Counted from the stretch's first letter, positions 45,365 to 55,859 are shown. The stretch is DNA of 64,000 bases from Ilyonectria destructans (GCA_020740775.1 JAHEWK010000019.1:992001-1056000); one strand, 5' to 3'. Numbers and translations: made by a program. Notes: a model not told the origin generated them from the sequence alone.

Positions 45365-45640
45365 TTGAGACCTCGTGTGGCGGCATAACATGCCTGATCC
45401 GGACTGCCTGATCCGGAACGCCGGATGCGGAACGCCGGATCAGGTAATAAGCCGGATCCGGCATCATAACAACGCCGGATCCGTCTCCCTTTGACACCCT
45501 GATCTAGATCCCTTTGAGTATAAAAGAGGGCCCCTATGACCCTCAGTCAATGGAGGACAATCACATCAATTTACATCATTTTGATCAATCATCTCTGCTA
45601 TTGCATACAGCAAATTGCGTATCCAACAACCTTCTAGTGC
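45365..45640 (+). repeat. LTR-like sequence rich in GATCCGG inverted repeats
   Basis: From TGTGGCGGCATAACATGCCT the segment contains eight GATCCGG/CCGGATC-type motifs in opposing orientations (45390-45482), then GAGTATAAAAGAGGG (TATA box, 45516-45530). Solo LTR copy B lies inside or at its right end. A TG start and promoter suggest another LTR family, but the right end is not defined. Confidence 0.45.
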
Positions 45641-45644
45641 TTGG

Positions 45645-45861
45645 TGTTGGATTGACCCTCGGCATGACCCTCGTCTGACGCAATCCTCTGATATTTCAAT
45701 ATCCTGATCTTAGTCATAGGGGGGGGTGAGATTGACAGTAAAATCCCTCACGGAAAGAGGGGTCAGAGGCCCCCAGGATCATCAATACAATCATCATTAA
45801 AAACCAGACCATTTGATCAATTACTTATCTCGTGATCGACCTAGGCGTATTGGATCCATCA
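45645..45861 (+). repeat. Solo LTR, family TGTTGGA..TCCATCA (copy B), TSD CTTGG
   Basis: It begins TGTTGGATTGACCC, contains the family core ATATCCTGATCTTAGTCA and a G run, and ends GGATCCATCA. CTTGG is present at 45640-45644 and 45862-45866, the exact 5-bp duplication. Confidence 0.88.
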
Positions 45862-46640
45862 CTTGGCATAACGTGCATGACAAACTACCCGGTAGTAGCC
45901 GCAGGGGAACGGTGGCGAGGTTTATCTGATCCCACGCAGAATGGTGTCACGTGCGATAGAACGTTCCAGAATCGGGAAGTGAGATGCTGTTCGCCCCTAC
46001 TCGTCGGTTCAAATCCAGAACACGGAGGCTGTACTCGCGATTTTGAAGGTCAAGGGCGTTTAACACAGTTGACTTTCTATTCAAGGAACCCTCAGCAAGA
46101 CCTACATAGCTACCTACTTAACCAATCTCTAATCACTCAGCAGATGAGCCATCAGTGCTCCCCAAATCCGGGCCCTTTCCCCGCTCCTGGAACGTTGCTG
46201 GCGTTCTTCTAATAGCCAGAGGATAAGCTCTCTCCTACAATACAATTAGCTAGCAGGAAAATGCCATGAGTAAGAGCCCTTACAATCTCAATAAGAGGAG
46301 TTGGGAATGAAGGGTCCCTCCTTATTAATCCTCGTCTGGGAAATTTCGCCAATGGGGTATCAAACAGGATGGACAGCTTGTTGACGATGGAAGATCTTGT
46401 CTTTTCCTGCTGTCTAGGAAGGAAGGAAGCTAGGTATTTATCCCTAGGGATCCGGTTGACCTGGATGCCCTTGAACCGATGAAGCCGTCGCAAGCTGACG
46501 ATCTAGGCTGGACTATCTAGGTTGTTGAAGGTGGACTAGGTTTGAAGTCTCTTTCTAGGCTCAAAGGAAACCGCGGTACGGATCTGGTCCTATGCAAAGC
46601 TGACTTTTCCCATCGGTCCGTCTGACACATGCAAGCCAGC
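45862..46640. other. Region without recognised genes
   Basis: Frames at 45832-46212 (+) and 46209-46493 (-) have no domain or splice support. Confidence 0.35.
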
Positions 46641-46649
46641 CTCATTTCA

Positions 46650-46950
46650 ACCAGTCTTCTAGTAAACCTCGTTATTGGATGCTCACCAGTGGGGTCTAGT
46701 CGAGAGCGTCGAGTAAACCCTGTTGTCGAGTAGTCGCTAGTGACGTTCAGCCGACGAACTCGAGCAACCGCTGCTATCGAATACCCTCCAATGTGGTGTG
46801 CTCGACAATCTAGGATAGCCGCTTTTCTCTGGGACCTGTACTGGTCCTCGAGACTTTGCTGGGTCTAGCCGATGGCCTCGACTAGACGCTGCCATCGAGA
46901 AGCCTCTAATGGGATCTGCTCGACAATCTCGGATAGCCGCCTTTTATGAG
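46650..46950. repeat. Imperfect 118-bp tandem duplication
   Basis: CTGCTATCGAATACCCTCCA.. GCTCGACAATCTAGGATAGCCGC (46771-46823) recurs at 46889-46941 as CTGCCATCGAGAAGCCTCTA.. with the same GCTCGACAATCT-GGATAGCCGC end. A third, weaker copy (GTCGAGTAAACCCTGTTGTCGAG) lies just upstream. Confidence 0.65.
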
Positions 46951-46969
46951 ACCAGTGTACCGGTACGGA

Positions 46970-47230
46970 CAGATGGGAGGTGCAGTTCCGATGGATCCCA
47001 ATAGTGACTTGGGAAGGAACGGATTACAGGGATGCACCGGTTTAAATATGAATCAGAATGAGACTGTAAATGACTAGCCGAGTGACGATACGAGCGATTC
47101 TCAGAACTGTGATCTTTCAACTTCCGATAGCGAGGAGTCTCAGCATGCAACCCCAGCCCCAGGGAACAAGAGGGTGAATCAGAGGCGGCATATCACGCGC
47201 AGCAAAAATCAGCCCGATGCCTGTAGCACA
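46970..47230 (+). pseudogene. Decayed coding fragment, acidic-Ser then basic
   Basis: With one TAG read through, the frame gives MNQNETVND, PSDDTSDSQNCDLSTSDSEE and GNKRVNQRRHITRSKNQ. The acidic/Ser to basic transition looks like protein-coding sequence from a disordered nuclear protein or a retroelement. Not identifiable further. Confidence 0.3.
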
Positions 47231-47270
47231 TTAAACTTAGAATCGGCTTAAGTCGCAACACTCTGCACAC

Positions 47271-49140
47271 ATGAAGCCAAGAGATCACAGCTATAAATGA
47301 ACCGTGACCCCTTCGACCCACCTCTAACTGCCACAGCTGCCGGGTCCAAGCCTAGCTAGCTAGTCTAATATAAGGTGGGGAAGGGAGCAAGCGCTACTTT
47401 GCCATCCACGGTAGGAATGGGTTCGGGAAGTCGAGATCAAGGTATTGAAGGCTCTTATTACCTGTAACAGGCTATGCAAGTACTATTTTCCGAAAGGGGG
47501 AAGAGTATGGTCTCGTAGTTATGGAGATTTTCGTTGCATAGCGGCGTCTGACCATTTCCGTCCTTGGACTCGATCTCAGCGCCCTTCTCGAGCAGCAGCT
47601 TGACGACGCACCTTCCCCTCAATTTATTTTTTCCTTGGCACTGGCTGTTAGTCGGCTGTTAAGGCAGGGGTCCGACCGCCTAGTCGTGCAGCAAAAAACG
47701 CACCTAAATCTTAGCTACGACCCATCTTTGCCCTAACAGAGAGGAAAAAATGCGCGTTTTTTGCTCCCGAGCTCGAAACCACCACCACCGACAATAAGAT
47801 GCAACGACCAGTGAGGCTGCCTACTCGTGAGCCTGCACTGCAGGCAGCCTGGGAAGGCACTGGATTGGACCTGCGTCTACAACCACCTACGCTGTGCGAG
47901 CGCACGCTGCCCAGCAGATCCGCAAGCTCCTAAGGACCCTCACGACCTTACTACGACCGTCATGGCGACGAATGTCGACAGCGACCTAGCCTCTGGCCTT
48001 AGGGCCTGCTGGACTAGGGGCTTGGACCCTCGATCTCTAATAGCTGCTATCTCTGATAGTCTCTATCTGTGGGAGAGGGGGCAACAAGCTTGATCATATA
48101 ACCGTACACGAGCTCAACCGGCGGAGCCACGGGAACGGATTGACAAACACCAGTCGCCGCTTGTACTCGCTGGTTTTTTATCCCTAGAGGGTTTTCCAAT
48201 GAGGAGGCTTGATATGTGGGATATCTAGTGTTTAAAGGCTGGAGATGGACTACATCACAGGGGATTGGAGGATGTGGGCTACTGTCGGACTAGCCCCCCA
48301 GAAGGTCTTTTGCCGTGTATATATTGATAGCTGGTATAGCTAGATAGTCTCCCGCACGCCCTATGCCCTTCGGGAGGCTGGGAATTTCTATTCCCCCCGG
48401 CGTTAAATAAAAGAAGAAGAAGAAGAAGCAGCTTGACGACGGCCTCATGCCCACTCTCGGCGGCCCACGATAGCGGCGTCAGGCCCCACTCGGGATCCCT
48501 CGAATCTACCTTGGCTCCGTTTTGAAGGAGGAGACGAACATCCTCTGCGTAGTTGAACTTGGCAGCTATCAATAAAGGTGTGCGACCACTGGAGTCTTCG
48601 GAATTCGGGTCAATGCCTTGTTCGAGTAGCTCTGGCACCGCGTACTCATGCCCCGTCTTATCGATCCATACTTCCCTCTCCTCCTCATTGTCCTCCGGCT
48701 CAAGATACGATGTGCGGTCCACGTCGGAGCCAGCTTCAATTGCGGGACTGCTTGTTCTCGATTGTGGCGACCGTGTTTGATCTTCCTCGGTCGTGCTCCA
48801 AAGCGAGAATTTGGAGATGTGCCCCGCCTCCTCGCTGGTCAGGAGCTTCGCAAACTCGGCCGGAGTCTGTCCGTGATCTCCGGCTTCAGAAAATCCGAGG
48901 CTGCTTGCTTGTGACTCAGTGTTTTTGCTTTTGCCCTTGGACTTGAGCTTCGCCACTTGGACCGAGGCGTTCGAATCTCCAGCCTCATCCTCATCGGTGT
49001 TGGGCAAGACGAAAAGAGCGATGTCCTCCATGTGAGCGGCAAGGTGTTCCTGCAAGGCGGACAGCGAGAGTTCCTCTCCGCAGATGAGGCAGGAATCTTG
49101 CTCGCTCTCTGAGACATCAACCGGGCGATTGCACAGATAG
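47271..49140 (-). pseudogene. C2H2 zinc-finger / ankyrin gene disrupted by a LINE-type insertion
   Basis: The minus-strand frame from about 49130 gives the finger CLICGEELSLSALQEHLAAH, then MEDIALFVLPN, an acidic Ser-rich linker, and ankyrin repeats DPNSEDSSGRTPLLIAAKFN and WGLTPLSWAAESGHEAVVKL. At 48441 a retrotransposon interrupts; the frame runs on into it as a string of Leu and an unrelated tail, ending at 48279. Beyond it (47608-47480) the missing coding sequence resumes as VVKLLLEKGAEIESKDGNGQ TPL. Restored to one frame, this is the usual end of the fungal C2H2-ankyrin regulator family. Upstream exons are not resolved. The 3' flank (47271-47480) is shared with 9115-9378. Confidence 0.8.
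47609..48426 (+). mobile_element. Non-LTR (LINE-type) retrotransposon derivative, TSD AGCAGCTTGACGACG
   Basis: It is flanked by a 15-bp direct repeat, AGCAGCTTGACGACG, at 47594-47608 and 48427-48441. The 3' end is a purine-rich tail (GGCGTTAAATAAAAG followed by AAG repeats) directly before the right duplication, the hallmark of target-primed reverse transcription. The 818-bp body has a possible 5' leader, a short coding-like part (about 47800-48090, DLASGLRACWTRGLDPRSLI then WERGQQA) and a 3' untranslated region (48090-48405), with no endonuclease or RT. It is therefore either an internally deleted Tad-like LINE or a SINE-like passenger. It lies antisense to the ankyrin gene it breaks. Confidence 0.85.
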
Positions 49141-49339
49141 AGGCGGTGTGCCCGTCACAGCATTTATATGGGATGGCAGGCGAGGCGGACCAGAATTTTT
49201 GGAGGATGGCATTTGCATTCGAGTCCCTTGCGCGTGGCTCGGTCCGCAAGCTTCACCCAAGTGGACCCGCCTTACCCGCCCGCGACCCGCCACCCTTGGA
49301 TCCTGAAGTTAGCCGACTGACGTGGACCTATGCCTGACA

Positions 49340-49738
49340 ATGACATCCGCCCCACTTGCCTTCGACGGCGGCGGAGTCCACGGCCTGTCCTCGCTGATGA
49401 TTCTACAAAATCTCATATCTACCATTGACCCCGACTCCCCACCCAAGCCATGCGATTACTTCGACATGATCTGCGGCACCAGCACCGGCGGCCTGATCGC
49501 CATCATGCTAGGGCGCCCGAGGATGACGGTTGACGAATGCATCACTGCATACACGTCCTTGTCCGACAAGGTGTTCGAGAAGAAGAGCCACAGGGTCAAC
49601 GCCAACGGCCAGTTACAGGGCAGATTCGATACTGTGGCGCTGGAGCAGGCAGTCAAGCAGATCCTAGTGGACAACGGCCATAGCGAAGACGCGCTTCTCA
49701 AAGATCCCTCCAAAGCAGCTTTCGCTGATCCATTATGA
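49340..49738 (+). pseudogene. Patatin-like phospholipase, N-terminal fragment
   Basis: From MTSAPLAFDGGGVHGLSSLM the frame shows the oxyanion motif DGGGVHG and the nucleophile elbow GTSTGGLIAIMLGR (G-x-S-x-G), then RMTVDECITAY, and stops at 49738 after about 130 residues. The catalytic Asp (DGG/DGA) of the second half is absent, so it cannot be an active lipid hydrolase. In fungi this domain often forms the N-terminus of NB-ARC/TPR NLRs, and TPR debris lies 0.9 kb away on the other strand. Confidence 0.8.
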
Positions 49739-49957
49739 CGTAACTTCACGTCTAGACCGTAGATGTAGGGAAAGGTGACGGTTGTGGTTCCCAGAGGAAT
49801 ACGGAGCGTTTCTCCACATCAAGTCAGGCACCTGGAGCTCGCGGTTCCGGGGGAGGAAGGGTGGGCCGTTTCGTCGATCATCGAGGTGCGATCTAAGTGG
49901 GGCAGGGCGGCTGAACTGCGCGGACACCAGCCATAATCCAACCGACACTTCCCGTAC

Positions 49958-50242
49958 GATGCAGGCCTGTCGCTCCAGATTGGGCGGGCGACGCAGTCGG
50001 ACAGCGCGGCAATGAAGACGATCGCTTTCCTCACCTTGGCATTTCTACCTGCCACGTTCATCTCGGCGGTCTTCAGCATGTCGTTCTTCTTTTATGATGC
50101 CGACGTGGGCTGGACCATGTCGAGCAAAATCTGGGTGTATTGGGCCTTTGCCATTCCCGTGACTCTTGCTACGTCGGGGTTCTGGTACTGCTGGCAGCAG
50201 GTCATGGCACGGGTGGGACGCGATGGGGTCCTGCAAGGATAA
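49958..50242 (+). pseudogene. CorA-like membrane protein, C-terminal fragment
   Basis: The frame reads DAGLSLQIGRATQSDSAAMK, TIAFLTLAFLPATFISAVFS, then SKIWVYWAFAIPVTLATSGF and WQQVMARVGR to a stop. The two helices joined by a short acidic loop, preceded by the SDSAAMKTIA motif, match the C-terminus of fungal CorA-like transporter-related proteins. The large N-terminal domain is missing. Confidence 0.7.
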
Positions 50243-50655
50243 CGCCGGTGCCGAGACTGGCGCCCAGGTGCCTTGAGATGAGAAACAGAAGGCCAAGTGG
50301 ATAGTGGATTGGAAGTGCTTCGAATTGTCCAAATTGTATCCAACCAAGTTCAAAGGCGAATGAGTAACGTTCGAGCGAAGTTATGTGACAGGCATAGCCA
50401 GCGGTCTCGAAGTCTGCCTGGCAACTAACTTGGTCCACACAAGGTTGGAGGGAGTACCAACGACCTGGACTCGTCGCGCTAGTCGAGGGCTGGTACCCCA
50501 TGTTAAGCCAATCACGGCGATTCTCGAACAATATGGTTTACTTCACTACAGAGGTGAATCTTGGGCCCGAGGTTGTAGTACCCCAGGCTGTCTGTCTCCT
50601 GGAGCTGTGGTCTTACTTGCACTATGTTGTGAATTTGTGACTTCTTCATTTCGTC
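50243..50655. other. Spacer between gene fragments
   Basis: No recognisable gene. It separates the CorA-like end (+) from the TPR fragment end (-). Confidence 0.4.
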
Positions 50656-51171
50656 TTAAGTGCTCAAGCCATCGCCAATACGTCGCAACCCAACTTGCTC
50701 AGTCTTCCAGCGTTCAAGAGCTCGACCAGACCGCTTCGTGAAGGGGTGGTCCGGCCCCAGGATTCTACGTCTCAATTGCGAGCATTGCTTCATCAACGCA
50801 ATAGCGTCATCGCCCCGGTCTTGGCTTTTCCAAGTAACAGCAAGGTCATGCATGGCTTCGACAGTGTCGGGATGCTTCTCCCCGAGCACCGCCCGCCGTA
50901 GCTCCAACACTTTAATATAGATCTCCTCGGCCTCGTCGTACCGGCCCTGCGCATGGTATGTCGTCGCGAGTGACCCCATGCTCTCGATCGTATGCGGATG
51001 CTTCTCCCCGAGCACCGCCCGCCGTAGCTCCAACACCTTAATTAATCATATCTCTCTCTGTCTCTCTCTCAAACTCGTCTCCGTCACTCGCACAAACAGC
51101 TCTTCCGCCTCCTTCCATCGGCCTTGGTTGCTGTATGTCGACGCCAGGTCGGCCATGCTGGTCGATGAAGC
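50656..51171 (-). pseudogene. TPR (kinesin-light-chain-type) repeats, NLR tail fragment
   Basis: Blocks in order: STSMADLASTYSNQGRWKEA with ELFVRV, a break with a CT-rich microsatellite (51055-51070), then VLELRRAVLGEKHP, TIESMGSLATTYHAQGRYDE, a repeat of LELRRAVLGEKHPDTVEAMH and LRRRILGPDHPFTKRSGRAL. These 42-residue TPR_12-type units end many fungal NB-ARC NLRs. No NB-ARC is present. The 5' edge abuts BCS1-like sequence. Confidence 0.8.
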
Positions 51172-51633
51172 TGCCATACCAAGGCGAGAAGCTGAGTGCT
51201 TTCTTGGCCTCGCCTGTATGGCCTTCCCGGCCTCTTTGCTTCTTGACTCGTGCAATGGAGGACCGAGCGGCGTTATCAAGACTTCGAGAGGAGATCCGCT
51301 CCAGCACCATGTCGTACGTTTCGTCAGAGCGCTGCACATACACGGTGGATGCTTGCGATATGTTAGGAGGAGCCTCTGTGAGTTGAAGTAGAATTACTGA
51401 CTGAAATGGTCTTCGAGAAAGGCCTTCAACTTATGGGTGTAAGTGCCGAAGAAGGCAAGCAACCCAAAAAGGCACATCAGGTGAGCATAGCTGCTAAGGT
51501 CTCCAGCTAGAAGCTGCTGAATGGTGCTTGAAGCGTGGGAGAACCCCGGGAATAAGATATCCAAGATGGATATTTTTGGGAATGGTGTCTCTTGGACGAG
51601 AGGAGGGCTAGTGTTGCTGGATGGTGTCATCAT
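51172..51633 (-). pseudogene. BCS1-like AAA ATPase, N-terminal fragment
   Basis: Start ATG-ATG at 51633. Exon 1 (51633-51402) encodes ISILDILFPGFSHASSTIQQ and the membrane helix LMCLFGLLAFFGTY. A 50-bp intron (51401-51352, GTCAGT..CCTAACAT..CAAG) leads in frame to HFTSTVYVQRSDETYDMVLE, then KKALSFSPWYGSF. This is the BCS1_N domain of the mitochondrial Rieske-chaperone-like AAA family, which has many fungal paralogues. The AAA domain is absent: homology stops after GSF, where TPR sequence begins. The upstream region to 51960 would be its promoter. Confidence 0.75.
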
Positions 51634-52245
51634 TGGGAGCTTCCTGGTGGTAAGGGAAGGCAGTGCAAAGTTCAATGTGGAAAGTTGAACTAGAGAGCAA
51701 AGCAGGAGATCGAGAGGCAATGTTAAATGGTTGGGGCTGAAGGCTGAATGTGAATCCGAGTGAATATGTCCTTCCTTCGAGGAGAGCATCTGGCATTCTT
51801 ATGCTTTTCAACGGACCAGTGTCGAACCAGCTTCGGAGCATTGGATCACTCTCGAAATAATGCGAAGTCATGTAGAACTTGACTATGCAACCCATAATAT
51901 CCCAATACGATACCCGTAGCCCTCTGAAGCTCGTACATCGTGCCGAACATAGCAACATTTACCACAGCCCCAGCCAAACCCCCCACACTCCATCGGAGCT
52001 GATGGAATTTAAACCGGGCTGCTGTGCAGGCCGAGTTCGATTACGCCCCGCACGGAGGTGTTGCCGATGGTTACGCAGCCCGCATCATGCAGGTTCATGG
52101 CACGCATCCACGCCAGTGACTACTTACAACCAACACCGATGATCGTCACGGCTCTTCATCACGCATATTCACTGTTCTACGTTCCCAAACTTGCGGTGCA
52201 AAATTTCCCGATTTGGTTAGCGTCTAATTCCTAATTAAGAGAGCT
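51634..52245. other. 5' flank of the BCS1-like fragment
   Basis: No gene recognised. Likely the old promoter region plus unassigned DNA. Confidence 0.4.
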
Positions 52246-52360
52246 TAGGGACAGCTTAGGGACAGCTCAGGGACAGCTCAGGGACAGCTCAGGGACAGCT
52301 CAGGGACAGCTCAGGGACAGCTCAGGGAGAGCTCAGGGAGAGCTCAGGGGCAGCTCAGAG
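52246..52360. repeat. 11-bp minisatellite AGGGACAGCTC
   Basis: About ten tandem copies, the first seven nearly perfect, the last three with G substitutions (AGGGAGAGCTC, AGGGGCAGCTC). Confidence 0.9.
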
Positions 52361-52630
52361 ATACTCAGGGTGTCACAGAATGCGCTCAGGACAGGGCTAC
52401 CTATAATTTCGGGTTGTGCCGGCCTGCATCTGTCTCGTAAAGCAGCGATATGTAGCCCACTAGTTTGCTCATCAATACGGGCTTAAAAAGTATTTAAAGT
52501 CTACGATTTCTCTACAGTATACTCCTCTTTCCTCCTTCCTTCATTCTTTTGGAAAATAAATTCAACTCAATCTATCTACATCTTTTCCGCCTGTGTTTAT
52601 TTAATATATCCTTTGAACTATCTACCATCA
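52361..52630. other. Leader region of the recombinase relic
   Basis: AT-leaning with a pyrimidine-rich stretch (TCCTCTTTCCTCCTTCCTTC, 52526-52545) just upstream of the first ATG, typical of a fungal promoter/5' leader. Confidence 0.4.
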
Positions 52631-54265
52631 TGGCGAAGAAGATAACGACCGCTAAAAGACGTCGCGCTGAAGAAAATGGATACAACGACAGCGATGACGA
52701 TATTGATGACAGCCCGGTCCTTCGAATTATTGAACCTTGCACTGACAAGAAATATGAGACTCAGCTAGAGTTGTGGGATGAGTATGCTAGTGCTATCACT
52801 GATGATCTCTCTACGCTTAGTTAACATCCGCTAGATATACGTTAACGCATCCCAAGGCAACCCCATATCGCCTGAAGACTTTAAAGTATTTCGCAGAGTT
52901 CATAGGGTTATCAACCAAGGGGATATTGGATCCAGATGGCCATGCTACTATTCAGACAGCAAGAAACCATTTATGCTGCTTTTGATTAGGCTGGAATCGC
53001 AAATATCCAGATAAACTAATATCCCAGACTCTTAGAGATTCTGTCACAAATATAAGATCTATTCCGCCTCAGTATTATATTGCTTACTAACTAACGGAGA
53101 AGTATATTAAGGGCCCCCTCAAGAAAAAGATTAGTCTGTCTAATACTATACAACTAAAGCATTATCTGACTCTTAAGAACTATATGTACCTTAAGTATCA
53201 GCTCTGGCAAGAAGATGGACACAAATATAAATATAAAGAATACCAAGTCATTATTAGTATAAAGCTTAAGTGCCACATCTATACTCCTACAAAAGGGGGG
53301 GGAAATCAGCAAGAGCAGTATACATAGTGGAACCAGTAAAGGCCTGCACTATAAAGTAAGTACTTAAAGAGTTTAAAAGACTATAAAGCTAATTTGAATA
53401 GGATATAATACTGTTAGTAGTATAGAAAGACTCCAAGCCGGAATTACAATAGAGTATAAAAAGGGAGGTTGCAAAGGGAATACAAGATAAAGCATCTTAA
53501 AGGTATAATAATAGTTATAAACTTCTAAATACTATAGAAGCTGACAAGAGAAGGCTAACATATATCCTATATAAAGACGTCCTAAATCAACTTCTTATAG
53601 TCAACCCAATACTTTTTATAATTTCAATCTTTCTTGCAGCTGGAGCGGTAAAGCATTATCAGACTGTTAAGCAGTTATTAGACGTCAAGCCACCGGATAA
53701 CTAAAGCTACTGGATCCTCAATTGGGCAGATTACGTATTGGAAAAGCCGGTATTTTCGGAAATATCAGTCGATAGCCCGAAGGATAAGATCCAGATAGAA
53801 ACCGGTTTTAGTTCGCAGTTAATAGGGCTCTTACTGCAAGCAGGCATACAGCATCCAATAACGGTACATAGCATGCAGCGTAAGAGCCTCATTCAAGCAA
53901 TAGATATATTTAACACTATTACATACCAATTCTATCAGCTAATCTATAATATAGGCAATAGCTATTTAAAGGACGAATTGACCAAATTCGCTGCCCACAC
54001 GAATAGGGTGACCCTGCAGAGAGATTACTTAAGTTCAATCACAAATATCGATAGCCAAGCTTGTTTTCTTAAGTTGCCTACTTGCAGCGATTTTACAGAG
54101 AACTTCCATTCTATAACTGTGAAAAGAAATCCAGAGTTATTTTTATCTTTGCCTGTAAAGGTACAGGACGATCTCAGGCAAACAGAAGATTATACAGATA
54201 TCGAGGGAAAGATCAGCAGTATTTCATCACAGCTGAAAAACATTACCAATAAAGATTCCATATAA
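52631..54265 (+). pseudogene. DUF3435-type tyrosine recombinase relic (Starship-captain-like family)
   Basis: Starting MAKKITTAKRRRAEE, the interrupted frame includes TPYRLKTLKYFAEFIGLSTK and GILDPDGHATIQTARNH (N-terminal arm-binding-like), later NPILFIISIFLAAGA, SYWILNWADYVLEKPVF and GIQHPITVHSMQRKSLIQA. It then gives LTKFAAHTNRVTLQRDYLSS with the candidate nucleophile Tyr, and a C-terminal NPELFLSLPVKVQDDL. The HxxR box reads HSMQ, so the Arg is lost. Many TAA/TAG and shifts occur between 52824 and 53700. I recognise the family as the large fungal recombinases that include Starship captains; assignment to true captains needs a search. No cargo boundary is seen. Confidence 0.55.
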
Positions 54266-55320
54266 GAACTTATACGCCAAAGAGACTAGTTATTCACACA
54301 AAAACAACTACTTAAATAACACAAGCTCAATCAAATTCAACAGCACCAAGAGAGAATCTATCCCTCGAAATGCAATAGAATCTTTTATATCGACGAAGGT
54401 CGCTCCAAATTCTCTCGGCTTCATCACATAATGCCCGAAAGAGATTAACTATCGACAACACTCTTTACTGTCGCTCCGCTACGGAGTCCAGAGGGTATTC
54501 AAGCTGCCCAAAATCTGATTGATCTGCTCATAACCCCGTGCCGTATGGCCTACTAATATGTCCTTCAACCTATTGACGGCAAATGCCCAAATACCTCCTG
54601 CAATATGCAGGTTGAAGAGTAAGAAAACATCCGAAACTCTTAATAAAGACTATAACACTGATATATAGTTATATAGGATGAAGTTTCAATTACGATGGAA
54701 ACACGTCTTTAATTGCGTCCTCGAGAGTTCTATGTAAGCAAGGTTACAAATTCGTCGACTTTTATTTCCTTTGTCAAGAGCCAGTTGCTGGCAAAGCTGA
54801 ATGGGAAGATCATTGCCAGGCGCACATCCAACTAAATCTACTTCCCAGTCGTTACAACCCACTTATCTATCGCTATACTACAGTATCTCCTGGAAGGTGT
54901 CTGGTTTGTATACACAACCAAAACTTAAGCGCAAGCAAGCGATTTTTCGGATTCAAACACCAGATGTAGTGGGAGAAGCACATTAATACCTGCTTCGCCA
55001 CAAGAGGCAATTTCGACTTCGTTTCGATGGCCAGCCTCGGAGTTAAGATTCGTGGCTCCAAGAGAGAGAGCTCCATAAAGATTTAGTGGCTGAATGGGAC
55101 CTTTATAATAGCACGATACGAGGGGGAGATGGGGGGAGACGTCGGCAGAAAGCGATATAACGGAGAAAGGGTAGATTTCACGAAAGTTCGTAAAACGCGT
55201 TATGAAAATGTCAGTGGTGGAATATACTGGAGGTTGCGCTGTATGTATGTACTATGTTTATCTATCTACACTGCTTCCAGTTTCCGAATCCCAGTAAAGC
55301 TCGAGATGCAATAAAATAAC
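54266..55320. other. Region without recognised genes
   Basis: Stops abound; isolated frames at 54801-55314 carry no domain. It could be the non-coding flank of the recombinase element. Confidence 0.4.
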
Positions 55321-55515
55321 TATTATATTGCGTACGGCATATTCGATTAAAGGGTCTTAATGTTCAATAGAGTGTGGAGCCCAAATCTGTTGATTGTATT
55401 CATCTGGGATGCCTCCGGCCCCCTCTTTTCTCGAGAGGGGTTTTATGTCATCTCACACCCTCCTGACTAAGGTCGGGATATCGATCTATCGGAGGTTTCG
55501 GGTCACAATCCAACA
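55321..55515 (-). repeat. Solo LTR, TGTTGGA family, reverse orientation (copy C), TSD ATAAC
   Basis: On the minus strand it starts TGTTGGATTGTGACCCGAAA, contains GATATCCCGACCTTAGTCA and ends near GTACGCAATATAATA. ATAAC at 55316-55320 and 55516-55520 is the target duplication. It shares its core with copies A and B. Confidence 0.82.
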
Positions 55516-55859
55516 ATAACTATTTCCTATTAGACTCACCGCTTGCCTAATACAGATCAGTTTCTTGGCTAGATCAGATCTAAACTCACCGCCTGCCTAA
55601 ATAAGATGCCGTTTATACTGTATCTTACTGGACCAAGAAATACAACCCACTGAGGTATCCCAATCTATGCCTAAAATATAAGGCAACCAGCGATATCAGT
55701 CATCTACATCTGGACAGACTTTTCGCCCCCTCAGTTGGCTAGAAGATACACATCAGGATACGAAGAGTAGCAACTGGAGAGTTATAAGGATTTTGGACCG
55801 GTCTACTTCTTGCCCTTATCCAGCCGTCATTTAAAAAGAGATCTATTTCCGATCTTAAC

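Noticed and set aside
45950..46035. Possible tRNA (GGTTCAAATCC near 46005)
   Set aside because: The T-loop-like motif has no pairing T stem and no D arm, anticodon arm or acceptor stem at proper spacing.
48279..48426. Native C-terminus of the ankyrin protein (Leu run and FNAGGNRNSQ tail)
   Set aside because: This part is encoded by the 3' end of the LINE-type insertion, not by the host gene.
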